A stretch of DNA of 5,621 nt from an uncultured Eubacterium sp. (GTDB lineage: Bacteria; Bacillota; Clostridia; Lachnospirales; Lachnospiraceae), in contig URYE01000108.1 of NCBI GenBank assembly GCA_900551945.1, positions 1-5,621 of the forward strand. Direction: 5' to 3'. This document shows, piece after piece, positions 1 through 5,621 of the stretch (position 1 is its first letter; each line of letters starts with the position of its first letter). The translations under genes and the position numbers were made by a program. The notes beneath the pieces were generated by a model. That model was given only the letters and a program-made list of their open reading frames with translations, was not told where the DNA came from and made no database searches.

Positions 1-32
1 AGTCCCATTTTCCGCATTATATAATTCTCCCC

Positions 33-92
33 AAAGAACAATCACCTATATTTGCTAATTCAACTGACACAAATATAGATGGTTGTTTTTTT
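33..92 (+). terminator. Rho-independent terminator of a gene left of the window
   Basis: The arms 33-54 and 70-91 pair over 22 positions around a 15-nt loop and are followed directly by a T-rich run (86-92). Read as RNA from the + strand there are two G-U wobbles (36/88 and 42/82) and one C-A mismatch (45/79). Read from the - strand there are one wobble and two mismatches, so the + direction fits better. No gene in the window lies upstream of it, so it probably ends a rightward gene whose stop codon is at or before the left edge. A TAA at 22-24 would suit, but too little sequence is visible to call that gene. Confidence 0.7.
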
Positions 93-172
93 ATTTACCT
101 CTAAATATCAATAACTCATACACAAATTAAAATCATATTTGCACATTTGTCGAAAAAGATAAAATTTTAACA

Positions 173-209
173 AAATTAGGTTGTATTTCCTAAATTCGTG
201 TAGTATTAT
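173..209 (+). promoter_or_regulatory. Probable promoter of the HPr-like gene, with a dyad around the -35 box
   Basis: TTGTAT at 181-186 and TATTAT at 204-209 are separated by exactly 17 bp, matching sigma-A spacing. The -10 matches consensus at 5 of 6 bases and the -35 at only 3 of 6. Transcription would start near 216, giving a leader of about 40 nt. The -35 box lies between the arms of an imperfect inverted repeat, 173-180 (AAATTAGG) and 189-196 (CCTAAATT), with one mismatched pair, so an operator is possible but unproven. A second TATAAT at 229-234 is too close to the start codon, because transcription from it would begin inside the ribosome binding site. Confidence 0.5.
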
Positions 210-242
210 ATCTAGGGTAACAAAAATATATAATTAGATTTA

Positions 243-250
243 AGAGGTGA
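243..250 (+). promoter_or_regulatory. Ribosome binding site that decides the HPr-like start
   Basis: AGAGGTGA lies 5 nt before ATG 256. The alternative GTG start at 247 is part of this element and has no ribosome binding site of its own, so it can be discarded. Confidence 0.8.
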
Positions 251-255
251 TTCAA

Positions 256-492
256 ATGCTCACAGTTTCAGTTTTATTAGATTCCGTTGAAAAAGTACAA
301 AAATTCGTAAGTATTATAAGCAAATACGATTGTGACTTCGATATAGAAGCAGGTCACAGTTGCGTAGATGCCAAATCAATAGTAGGAATATTCAGCCTTG
401 ATATATACAATCCACTCCGACTTACAATTAATAGATGTGGTGAAGAAGTTGAAGATATATTAAGAGATATTAATGAGTTTATGGAATACTAA
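256..492 (+). CDS. HPr-like protein lacking the phosphocarrier histidine
   Basis: This 78-residue protein has the length and pattern of the HPr fold: a beta-strand (LTVSVLL), a helix (about 10-22), the SKYDCDFDI strand (22-30), the DAKSIVGIFSL segment (38-48) and a C-terminal helix (about 63-77). Aligning SKYD and KSIxG with Bacillus HPr puts Ser10 where the PEP-phosphorylated His15 should be and Glu12 in place of Arg17, so the HARP active site is gone. Ser41 matches the regulatory Ser46 phosphorylated by HPr kinase in Firmicutes. Standard sugar phosphotransfer is therefore unlikely. A Crh-like regulatory role is an inference, and Ser41 phosphorylation is not shown. I chose ATG 256 because AGAGGTGA (243-250) precedes it at good spacing; the upstream in-frame GTG at 247 lies inside that Shine-Dalgarno sequence. 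The gene appears monocistronic, with its own promoter and terminator. Confidence is high for the family and low for the role. Confidence 0.85.
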   Translation: MLTVSVLLDSVEKVQKFVSIISKYDCDFDIEAGHSCVDAKSIVGIFSLDIYNPLRLTINRCGEEVEDILRDINEFMEY

Positions 493-801
493 TGTATTCA
501 CTTAATTTCATTACATAAATTTTACTACTCTACACAACAAGTTATAGTGTAGGTTCACAACTTATTTATACCTTTAAACAAATCCTCACACAACTAAAAA
601 TGTAAAATATAATATTTCACAAAATATTAGTAATATATAAAAACAACAGACTATATTTATATTACAGCAACACTCACTCTTGTTTGATAATAGCATATAA
701 ATCTAGGCTGTTGTTCTTTTTAATTGTGCATTTATTGTAGCTATACTACTGATATCCCACAGCATAAATTGCAAAATATAAAAATTCAAGTCCATATATT
801 A
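493..801. other. Intergenic region between convergent genes
   Basis: This 309-bp AT-rich gap lies between the HPr-like gene (+) and cls (-). The supported content is the bidirectional terminator at 642-715. A small CTACAC/GTGTAG hairpin (530-535 with 547-552) lacks a U-tract and is not called. I see no convincing small gene or promoter here. Confidence 0.6.
637..721. terminator. Bidirectional terminator shared by the HPr-like gene and cls
   Basis: The arms 642-662 and 695-715 pair over 21 positions with two mismatches (650/707 and 654/703) around a 32-nt loop. On the + strand the stem is followed by CTTTTTAATT (716-725). On the - strand the arm ending at 642 is followed by a U-rich run from the complement of 635-643. 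The hairpin starts about 150 nt after the HPr-like stop and about 87 nt after the cls stop, the expected place for a shared terminator of convergent genes. The long AT-rich loop makes it less ideal than the other terminators here. Confidence 0.65.
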
Positions 802-2424
802 TTACATAAGCGGTGCAATAAACCTTAAAAGACTTCCTGCAATCTTCTTCACACCTGAATACTCATCACAATCCTTAACCGTAATCTCTTGACTTTGTTT
901 AAGAGTTTCTTGATAATCCTTTTCAATATCAAATACAGTTTCATTTTTATACATATACATACAACACTCAAAATGAAGATAAAGACTTCTAAAATCAAGA
1001 TTACTTGTTCCAACAACACCTCGTATATCATCACTTACAAATATCTTAGCATGTACAAACCCCGGAGTATATTCAAAAATCTTAACCCCACTCTCAAGCA
1101 AATCTTTGTAATAAGTCCTTGCTAAAAGATAAGCATATATTTTATCAGGAACGTGTGGCATAAGTATAATAGTTTCAACACCTCTTTTTGCACAATATTG
1201 AAGTGCAAGCACCATTTCATCATCTAATATAAGATATGGTGTCATAATATGAACGTATTTCGTTGCCCTGTTTAATATATCAATATATACTTGCTTTCCA
1301 ATTCTTTCATTAGAAAATGGGTCATCACTATAAGGGATAACATAACCACCATTTCTTAACATACATCTACCAGTTCTTTTAACATCTCTTTCAAATACTT
1401 CTTCAATATTATCCTTATAAAAATACTCATCTGTACAACTTACATATTTGTTAATATCTTGTAATGTAATATCACCATTTTTTACAGCAACATTCCACAT
1501 TTCAAGAAACATAAGTGTAAAAGACTTAACAGCTTTACCTCTTACCATAACAGCCGTATCTTTCCAATAGCCAAATCTTTCCTTTTCATTAATATACTCG
1601 TCAGCCAAATTAACACCGCCTGTAAATGCAACTTTTCCATCTACTATAAGAATTTTTCTATGGTCTCTATTATTTTGATATGTTGATAGTGCTGGTCTTA
1701 TCTGTGAAAATGGAATTGACTTAATCCCATACTTGCCAAGCTCCTTATAATAACCATAAGGAAGTAATGCAAGACTACAAGTTCCATCATACATAAATCT
1801 TACTTCAACGCCATTTGCCGCCTTTTCCTTAAGAATTTCCAAAATAGAATTCCACATCTTTCCTTCAGCAACAATAAAGTACTCCATAAATATAAACTTC
1901 TCAGCCGCTTTTAATTGAATAAGCATTTCCTCATACTTATCTTGCCCCAATGGAAAAAATTCAGCTTGACAATTATTATACACTGGAAAGCTTCCTACAT
2001 TATATAAATAATTATACAAGCCATATTCACCATCTGACTCTTCTTTTACTTGCTGCATTAACTTTTCATTTTGATGATAAGCTAACTTCATTTGCCCATT
2101 AAGACGCACCAACATCTTCTTCATTGCCCTTGTTTCAAACTGATTATACATAAACACATAAAAAATTGAGCCAAATACTGGAACGGTTAATACAGGTATA
2201 ATCCAAGCCAGCTTAAAACTTGCATTATCACTATTATTCATAATATGTGTAGCCACACCTATTCCCAACAACACAAATCCATAGTATATCATAGTTGAAT
2301 ACTCTGAAAGCCACTTCGTCGTGTATACAAGAATAAATAACTGAATAATAAGAGAAACAACGATTATAGCTGTTCTTCCGAATATAATCTGTAATATTCC
2401 TTTTTTCTTTGAATGTTTCTTCAC
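802..2424 (-). CDS. cls: Cardiolipin synthase (phospholipase D family)
   Basis: This 540-residue membrane enzyme joins two phosphatidylglycerol molecules into cardiolipin and glycerol, by the established bacterial Cls reaction. The N-terminus has a basic stretch (KKHSKKK) and about three hydrophobic segments near residues 10-34, 44-61 and 72-93, which anchor it in the membrane. Two phospholipase D HKD motifs follow: His255-Lys257-Asp262 in HRKILIVD and His458-Lys460-Asp465 in HAKIFVSD, each trailed by the usual small/Asn signature (FTGGVN at 267-272, GTSNLDFRS at 472-480). Both catalytic motifs are intact, and the length is near the usual 480-510 or slightly longer. The start is GTG at 2422-2424, preceded by a good AAAGGTGA site (2432-2439). 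The gene appears monocistronic, with its own promoter upstream and the shared hairpin downstream. Another PLD-type phospholipid synthase activity cannot be excluded from sequence alone. The neighbours do not hint at a special role. Confidence 0.93.
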   Translation of the reverse strand: MKKHSKKKGILQIIFGRTAIIVVSLIIQLFILVYTTKWLSEYSTMIYYGFVLLGIGVATHIMNNSDNASFKLAWIIPVLTVPVFGSIFYVFMYNQFETRAMKKMLVRLNGQMKLAYHQNEKLMQQVKEESDGEYGLYNYLYNVGSFPVYNNCQAEFFPLGQDKYEEMLIQLKAAEKFIFMEYFIVAEGKMWNSILEILKEKAANGVEVRFMYDGTCSLALLPYGYYKELGKYGIKSIPFSQIRPALSTYQNNRDHRKILIVDGKVAFTGGVNLADEYINEKERFGYWKDTAVMVRGKAVKSFTLMFLEMWNVAVKNGDITLQDINKYVSCTDEYFYKDNIEEVFERDVKRTGRCMLRNGGYVIPYSDDPFSNERIGKQVYIDILNRATKYVHIMTPYLILDDEMVLALQYCAKRGVETIILMPHVPDKIYAYLLARTYYKDLLESGVKIFEYTPGFVHAKIFVSDDIRGVVGTSNLDFRSLYLHFECCMYMYKNETVFDIEKDYQETLKQSQEITVKDCDEYSGVKKIAGSLLRFIAPLM

Positions 2425-2439
2425 GTTATCTTCACCTTT
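2425..2439 (-). promoter_or_regulatory. Ribosome binding site supporting a GTG start for cls
   Basis: On the - strand, AAAGGTGA (complement of 2432-2439) lies 7 nt before the GTG at 2424-2422. The spacing is good and no ATG competes, so GTG is taken as the true start. Confidence 0.8.
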
Positions 2440-2525
2440 CTATAAATTTTATACAATTAGTTCTATTGTCTGTCAGCCTTTAATAGATGATAATTATTTT
2501 CGCTAACATTTTTTGATAATAGATT

Positions 2526-2536
2526 ATTATATCATA
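2526..2536 (-). promoter_or_regulatory. Extended -10 promoter of cls
   Basis: The - strand reads TATGATATAAT here: a perfect TATAAT (2526-2531) preceded by the TG-n extension typical of Gram-positive extended -10 promoters. The -35 region at normal spacing is weak (TGCATA, 3 of 6), which an extended -10 can tolerate. Transcription would start near 2519, giving a leader of about 95 nt in which I see no riboswitch-like structure. Confidence 0.6.
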
Positions 2537-2655
2537 AATTCTTACTTTATGCACACATAAATTTAAAAACTATGCCAAACACGTTCTGTAAATTTCTCAT
2601 AATTTAATAACAAGCTCCAATTCTCATACAAGCATAGACGTTCTCATTATCTACA

Positions 2656-2700
2656 TAAATAAAAAGTGTAAAATCTAACTTTAATAAGACTTGACACTTT
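2656..2700 (-). terminator. Second, distal terminator downstream of gltD
   Basis: The arms 2663-2676 and 2687-2700 pair over 14 positions around a 10-nt loop. On the - strand one of the two imperfect pairs (2673/2690) becomes a G-U wobble, leaving one mismatch; on the + strand both are mismatches. The - strand stem runs straight into TTTTTATTTATG. It lies about 175 nt past the gltD stop, beyond the larger palindrome, and would act as a back-up terminator that also insulates cls. Confidence 0.6.
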
Positions 2701-2737
2701 AAATTTTCATTATATTTTCGTATAAAAACATAAAAAA

Positions 2738-2835
2738 TGAGGCTGTCGCACTAAGAAAATTTTATACAAAATATAGAATTTAATTAGTAAATAATTCTAT
2801 ATCCCTCATAAATTTTCGTTAATGCAACAGCTCTA
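2738..2835. repeat. 98-bp long palindrome, likely gltD terminator and possible dispersed repeat
   Basis: The outer arms 2738-2765 and 2808-2835 are imperfect inverted repeats built on GCTGT(C/T)GCA(C/T)TAA plus GAAAATTT, with single-base bulges at 2763 and 2818. An internal loop follows, then a perfect 10-bp inner stem, ATATAGAATT (2771-2780) with AATTCTATAT (2793-2802). On the - strand the stem ends in CAGCCTCATTTTTTATG, a textbook terminator end about 40 nt after the gltD stop, so it very likely ends that transcript. The size, near-symmetry and GAGGCTGTCGCA-type ends also resemble a small palindromic repeat or the terminal inverted repeats of insertion sequences. Only one copy is in the window and I see no clear target-site duplication, so mobility is speculative. 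Confidence 0.7.
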
Positions 2836-2873
2836 TTTAATCTTTATTATATATTAGTATGATTTAAAAAATA

Positions 2874-4358
2874 TTACAGATTTGTATATCCCATAAGGAA
2901 CTCATCAACTTCTTTTGCACAGTCACGTCCTTGACGAATTGCTTTTACTACAAGTGACTGACCTGTGTGCATATCGCCTGCACTAAAGACTCCCTTTACA
3001 TTAGTTGCAAACTTACCATCTTCTGTCTTTACATTAGTTCTTTCTGTAAGTTCAACTCCAAATGCGTCTGATACATACTTTTGTGTACCTAAGAAACCTG
3101 CTGCTATAAGAACAAGCTCGCAAGGCATTTCCTTTTCAGTTCCTTCTACCGGCACCATCATTCTTCTACCTGTCTTTTCATCAACCTTAGATTCAAGCGC
3201 AACAGTTATAACCTTTGTAAGATTACCCTTCTTATCCTTTACAAACTCCTTAACCGTTGTTGTATATATTCTTGGGTCATGTCCGAATACAGCAATAGCT
3301 TCCTCCTGACCATAATCAGTCTTGCACACTAAAGGCCACTGTGGCCATGGATTGCTCTCTGTTCTTTCATCAGGAGCTTTTGGCATCATTTCAAGCTGCG
3401 TAATTGATTTACAGCCATGTCTTATACAAGTACCAACACAGTCATTGCCTGTATCACCACCACCAATAACAATTACATTTTTATCCTTAGCTGATATGTA
3501 CTTACCATCTGTAAGATTAGAGTCTAATAAACTCTTAGTTGTTGATGTAAGGAAATCTACTGCAAAATATATTCCCCTAGCATCTCTACCAGGTGCTTTT
3601 ATATCTCTTGGATTAGAAGCTCCACAAGCAAGCACTACTGCATCATATTCTTCCATAAGCTTTTTAGCTTTAATATTTTCGCCTGCATTTGCATTTGTTA
3701 TAAACTCTATGCCCTCTTTTTTCATAACATCAAGTTTTCTATCAATAATATGCTTTTCTAATTTCATATTAGGAATACCATATCTTAATAAACCACCAAT
3801 TCTGTCTGCTCTTTCGTATACAGTAACATTATGTCCCCTTGAGTTAAGCTGGTCAGCAACGGCAAGTCCAGCAGGGCCTGAACCTATAACAGCAATTCTT
3901 TTATCCGTTCTTACCTTTGGTGGTTTTGCACCTGCAAGCCCATGTGCATAGGCATACTCAATGATAGCTTTTTCATTTTCCTTAGTGCTTACCGCATCTC
4001 CATTAAGTCCACAAGTACAAGCCTTTTCACAAAGACCTGGGCATACACGAGATGTAAACTCTGGGAAATTACTTGTCTTATGAAGTCTGTTATATGCCTG
4101 TTCCCAATTGCCTGTATACACAAGGTCGTTCCATTCAGGAATAAGATTGTTAAGTGGACAACCTGTTGTCATTCCTCTTAAAGTCATTCCTGATTGACAA
4201 AATGGAACACCACAATCCATACATCTTGCACTTTGCTTTTTTTGTTCCTCCTCTGAAAGAGGTATATGAAATTCATTAAAATTCTTAATTCTTTCTTTAG
4301 GCTCAATTGCTCTTGCATCTTCACGTTTATAATCTATAAATCCAGTTGGCTTACCCAT
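2874..4358 (-). CDS. gltD: Glutamate synthase small (beta) subunit, NADPH-dependent
   Basis: This 494-residue cytoplasmic flavoprotein takes electrons from NADPH and passes them through FAD and iron-sulfur clusters to the large subunit GltB, which makes glutamate from glutamine and 2-oxoglutarate. The N-terminal domain carries cysteines typical of the two [4Fe-4S] sites: C46, C49 and C54 (CMDCGVPFC), C67, then C106, C110, C114 and C116 (CPGLCEKACTC). The FAD Rossmann motif is GSGPAG (159-164), the NAD(P)H motif GGGDTG (299-304), and the C-terminal FAD-contact segment is GVFSAGDMHTGQS (456-468). The length is normal for GltD and nothing is missing. ATG 4358 has a strong AAAGGAGA site about 7 nt upstream. 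The gltB 3' part lies immediately upstream, which separates this from stand-alone GltD-like homologues such as the NfnB or PreT families. It has its own promoter and terminators. Confidence is high for the family and good for the specific role. Confidence 0.96.
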   Translation of the reverse strand: MGKPTGFIDYKREDARAIEPKERIKNFNEFHIPLSEEEQKKQSARCMDCGVPFCQSGMTLRGMTTGCPLNNLIPEWNDLVYTGNWEQAYNRLHKTSNFPEFTSRVCPGLCEKACTCGLNGDAVSTKENEKAIIEYAYAHGLAGAKPPKVRTDKRIAVIGSGPAGLAVADQLNSRGHNVTVYERADRIGGLLRYGIPNMKLEKHIIDRKLDVMKKEGIEFITNANAGENIKAKKLMEEYDAVVLACGASNPRDIKAPGRDARGIYFAVDFLTSTTKSLLDSNLTDGKYISAKDKNVIVIGGGDTGNDCVGTCIRHGCKSITQLEMMPKAPDERTESNPWPQWPLVCKTDYGQEEAIAVFGHDPRIYTTTVKEFVKDKKGNLTKVITVALESKVDEKTGRRMMVPVEGTEKEMPCELVLIAAGFLGTQKYVSDAFGVELTERTNVKTEDGKFATNVKGVFSAGDMHTGQSLVVKAIRQGRDCAKEVDEFLMGYTNL

Positions 4359-4411
4359 AAGTATCTCCTTTCTATCTTACATACAATAATCCAATATATT
4401 TTTAACTCAGT

Positions 4412-4445
4412 ACTATAAGCTTAGATTTTATTTTGTCAAATCTAA
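4412..4445 (-). promoter_or_regulatory. gltD promoter with a perfect dyad over the -35 box
   Basis: On the - strand a consensus TTGACA (complement of 4434-4439) is followed after 16 bp by TATAGT (complement of 4412-4417), 5 of 6 to the -10 consensus. Transcription would start near 4405, leaving a leader of about 47 nt before the gltD ATG. A perfect inverted repeat, TTAGATTT (4421-4428) and AAATCTAA (4438-4445) with a 9-bp spacer, covers the -35 box and most of the spacer. That is a classic operator position. The bound regulator is unknown; a nitrogen or glutamate regulator such as a GltC-like LysR protein is only a guess. Confidence 0.7.
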
Positions 4446-4463
4446 TTCACACTCTTACACTTT

Positions 4464-4521
4464 AGAAAAACAATCAACAACCAGCTTTCAGTCTAGCCTA
4501 AACTAGCTGTTGATTATTTTT
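4464..4521 (-). terminator. Terminator of gltB, located between gltB and gltD
   Basis: The arms 4472-4487 and 4500-4515 form a 16-bp stem with a 12-nt loop, about 30 nt after the gltB stop. As - strand RNA all 16 pairs form, three of them as G-U wobbles (4480/4507, 4482/4505 and 4485/4502). On the + strand those same positions are A-C or C-A mismatches. The - strand stem is followed by GTTTTTCT (complement of 4464-4471). The strand bias shows the structure works in RNA made from the gltB direction. Confidence 0.85.
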
Positions 4522-4545
4522 ACACCTTACTTAAAATTCACTTAA

Positions 4546-5621
4546 TTATTTTGTTGCTGCGTAAAATGCTTCTATCTGTGCCTGCTCACTACTTAGACCT
4601 CTTTCTTCCATCTGTCCCATCTTATTCATCATCTTCTTATAATCATGTGGAATAATCTTCTTAAACTTTGGAAGATATTCTTCAAAATGGTCTAATACAT
4701 CTTTACCTCTCTTTGAATTAGTGTATGCAACGTGTTCCATAATAATATTTTTTAATTCTAATACGTTATACTTATCTGTAACTGCTTCTATAGATACAAG
4801 TTGTTTGTTGACTTTTTTATAAAGTGTTGTATCTTCGTCAAGTACATAAGCAATACCACCACTCATACCTGCTGCAAAGTTCTTTCCAGTTCTTCCTAAT
4901 ACTACAACTCTACCACCTGTCATATATTCACAACCATGGTCGCCACAGCCTTCAACTACTGCAATTGCACCAGAATTACGAACACAGAAACGCTCACCCG
5001 CAACACCATTTATAAAGGCTTTACCACTTGTAGCACCATAAAGAGCGACATTACCAATAATAATATTTTCATCTTCTTTATATGTAACGCCAGTTGGTGG
5101 ATATACTACAAGCTTACCACCTGAAAGTCCTTTACCAAAGTAGTCATTGCTATCACCGACAAGTTCAAGTGTAAGTCCCTTTGGAACAAATGCACCAAAG
5201 CTTTGTCCGCCTGCACCTGTACATTTTACTGTATAAGTATCTTCTTCAAGGCTTTCGCCAAATCTTCTTGTAATCTCTGCACCAAGAAGTGTACCTACCG
5301 ACCTATCAATATTAGTAACATCAACTTCAACACTTCTCTTTTCGCCTGTTTCAAGAGCTGGTGCTAACTTCTTTATAAGCACTCTTTCATCAACAGTTGA
5401 CTCAAGCTTAAAATCATAAGGGTTCTTCTTATTATATTTGATTGAAGAAGCCTCCTTAATAAATGGATTATTAAGAATGTTACTAAGGTCAACTTTAACA
5501 GAACAACCACTATCTTTAACTTCTTTAGGTTCAAGGAAATCTGTACGACCTACAAGTTCATCAACTGTCTTAACACCAAGCTTTGCCATATATTCACGAA
5601 GCTCCTGTGCGATAAATCTCA
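4546..5621 (-). CDS. gltB: Glutamate synthase large (alpha) subunit, C-terminal part (runs off the window)
   Basis: The visible 357 codons are the C-terminus of the large subunit, also called gltA in Bacillus and Clostridia. The gene continues past the right edge: the frame is open there and reads RFIAQELREYMAKLGVKTVDELVGRTD, a conserved internal segment, so the Met at 5587-5589 is not a start. The visible part holds the GXGXG right-handed beta-helix, with glycine-rich repeats at about residues 135-144 (GAGGQSFGAF), 155-175 and 188-246 (GNVALYGATSGKAF, CGDHGCEYMTGG, GMSGG). This domain is structural and helps couple the glutaminase and synthase sites. The amidotransferase domain with its N-terminal Cys and the FMN/[3Fe-4S] synthase domain lie outside the window. 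The protein ends in TAA at 4546-4548 and is followed by its own terminator before gltD. Confidence is very high for identity. Confidence 0.96.
   Translation of the reverse strand, partial: RFIAQELREYMAKLGVKTVDELVGRTDFLEPKEVKDSGCSVKVDLSNILNNPFIKEASSIKYNKKNPYDFKLESTVDERVLIKKLAPALETGEKRSVEVDVTNIDRSVGTLLGAEITRRFGESLEEDTYTVKCTGAGGQSFGAFVPKGLTLELVGDSNDYFGKGLSGGKLVVYPPTGVTYKEDENIIIGNVALYGATSGKAFINGVAGERFCVRNSGAIAVVEGCGDHGCEYMTGGRVVVLGRTGKNFAAGMSGGIAYVLDEDTTLYKKVNKQLVSIEAVTDKYNVLELKNIIMEHVAYTNSKRGKDVLDHFEEYLPKFKKIIPHDYKKMMNKMGQMEERGLSSEQAQIEAFYAATK

Larger units (their letters stand above)
2440..2873. other. Intergenic region between gltD and cls
   Basis: Apart from the cls promoter and leader, this stretch holds two hairpins downstream of gltD (2663-2700 and 2738-2835). 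Positions 2537-2660 are AT-rich, and I see nothing definable in them on either strand. Confidence 0.55.

Noticed and set aside
1..117. Open + strand frames at the left edge as a partial gene
   Set aside because: Several frames are open for a short distance and none gives recognisable protein. One crosses a clear terminator hairpin. A gene end at TAA 22-24 is plausible but only 7 residues are visible.
229..234. TATAAT just upstream of the HPr-like gene as its -10 box
   Set aside because: Transcription would start near 241, inside the ribosome binding site, leaving no room for translation initiation. The 181-209 promoter fits better.
247..255. GTG start at 247 adding three residues to the HPr-like protein
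   Set aside because: The GTG is part of the AGAGGTGA Shine-Dalgarno sequence that serves ATG 256, and it has no ribosome binding site of its own.
530..552. CTACAC/GTGTAG hairpin after the HPr-like stop as its terminator
   Set aside because: The stem is only 6 bp with no U-tract on either side, while a much better hairpin lies at 642-715.
2425..2519. Riboswitch or structured leader in the cls 5' untranslated region
   Set aside because: The roughly 95-nt leader is very AT-rich, and I could find no stable paired arms or known riboswitch core.
3322..3951. A 209-codon open frame on the + strand
   Set aside because: It lies wholly antisense to gltD, whose frame has clear domain motifs. Its protein has no recognisable motif and reads as a mirror of gltD codons.
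5587..5589. Met at 5589 as the start of the gltB product
   Set aside because: The frame is open upstream to the window edge and encodes RFIAQELREY, a conserved internal segment of glutamate synthase. The gene is truncated by the window, not short.
1..5621. CRISPR array, tRNA, rRNA, transposase or phage genes
   Set aside because: I saw no regularly spaced repeats, no tRNA-like cloverleaf and no such coding sequence on either strand.

Overview
The window looks like an ordinary chromosomal stretch from an AT-rich, low-GC Gram-positive bacterium. A Clostridia member, perhaps Lachnospiraceae, is my best guess. The reasons are strong Shine-Dalgarno sites, sigma-A-type promoters, long hairpins with U-tracts as terminators, A/T-ending codons, and the family resemblance of the HPr-like and glutamate synthase proteins. 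The taxon is inferred from style, not from a search.

Layout, left to right. Positions 1-255 hold no gene I can support. A rho-independent terminator facing right (33-92) probably ends a gene lying left of the window, and a promoter (181-209) serves the next gene. Positions 256-492 (+) encode a 78-residue HPr-like protein that keeps the regulatory-serine region but lacks the phosphocarrier histidine. It converges on a cardiolipin synthase-type phospholipase D gene (802-2424, -), and a long hairpin between them (642-715) can terminate both transcripts. Positions 2425-2873 hold the cls ribosome binding site, leader and extended -10 promoter, then two hairpins downstream of gltD; one is a 98-bp palindrome that may be a dispersed repeat.

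Positions 2874-4358 (-) encode the complete small subunit of glutamate synthase (gltD). Positions 4546-5621 (-) encode the C-terminal part of the large subunit (gltB, also called gltA in Bacillus and Clostridia), which runs off the right edge. Together the two make the GltBD enzyme, which turns glutamine plus 2-oxoglutarate into two glutamates with NADPH electrons supplied through GltD.

The most interesting feature is that the two subunit genes, though adjacent and co-oriented, are separated by a well-formed terminator, then by a promoter with a perfect -35 box sitting inside a perfect 8-bp dyad. gltD therefore seems able to be transcribed independently of gltB. I found no CRISPR array, tRNA, rRNA, transposase gene, phage gene or clearly novel multi-gene system.
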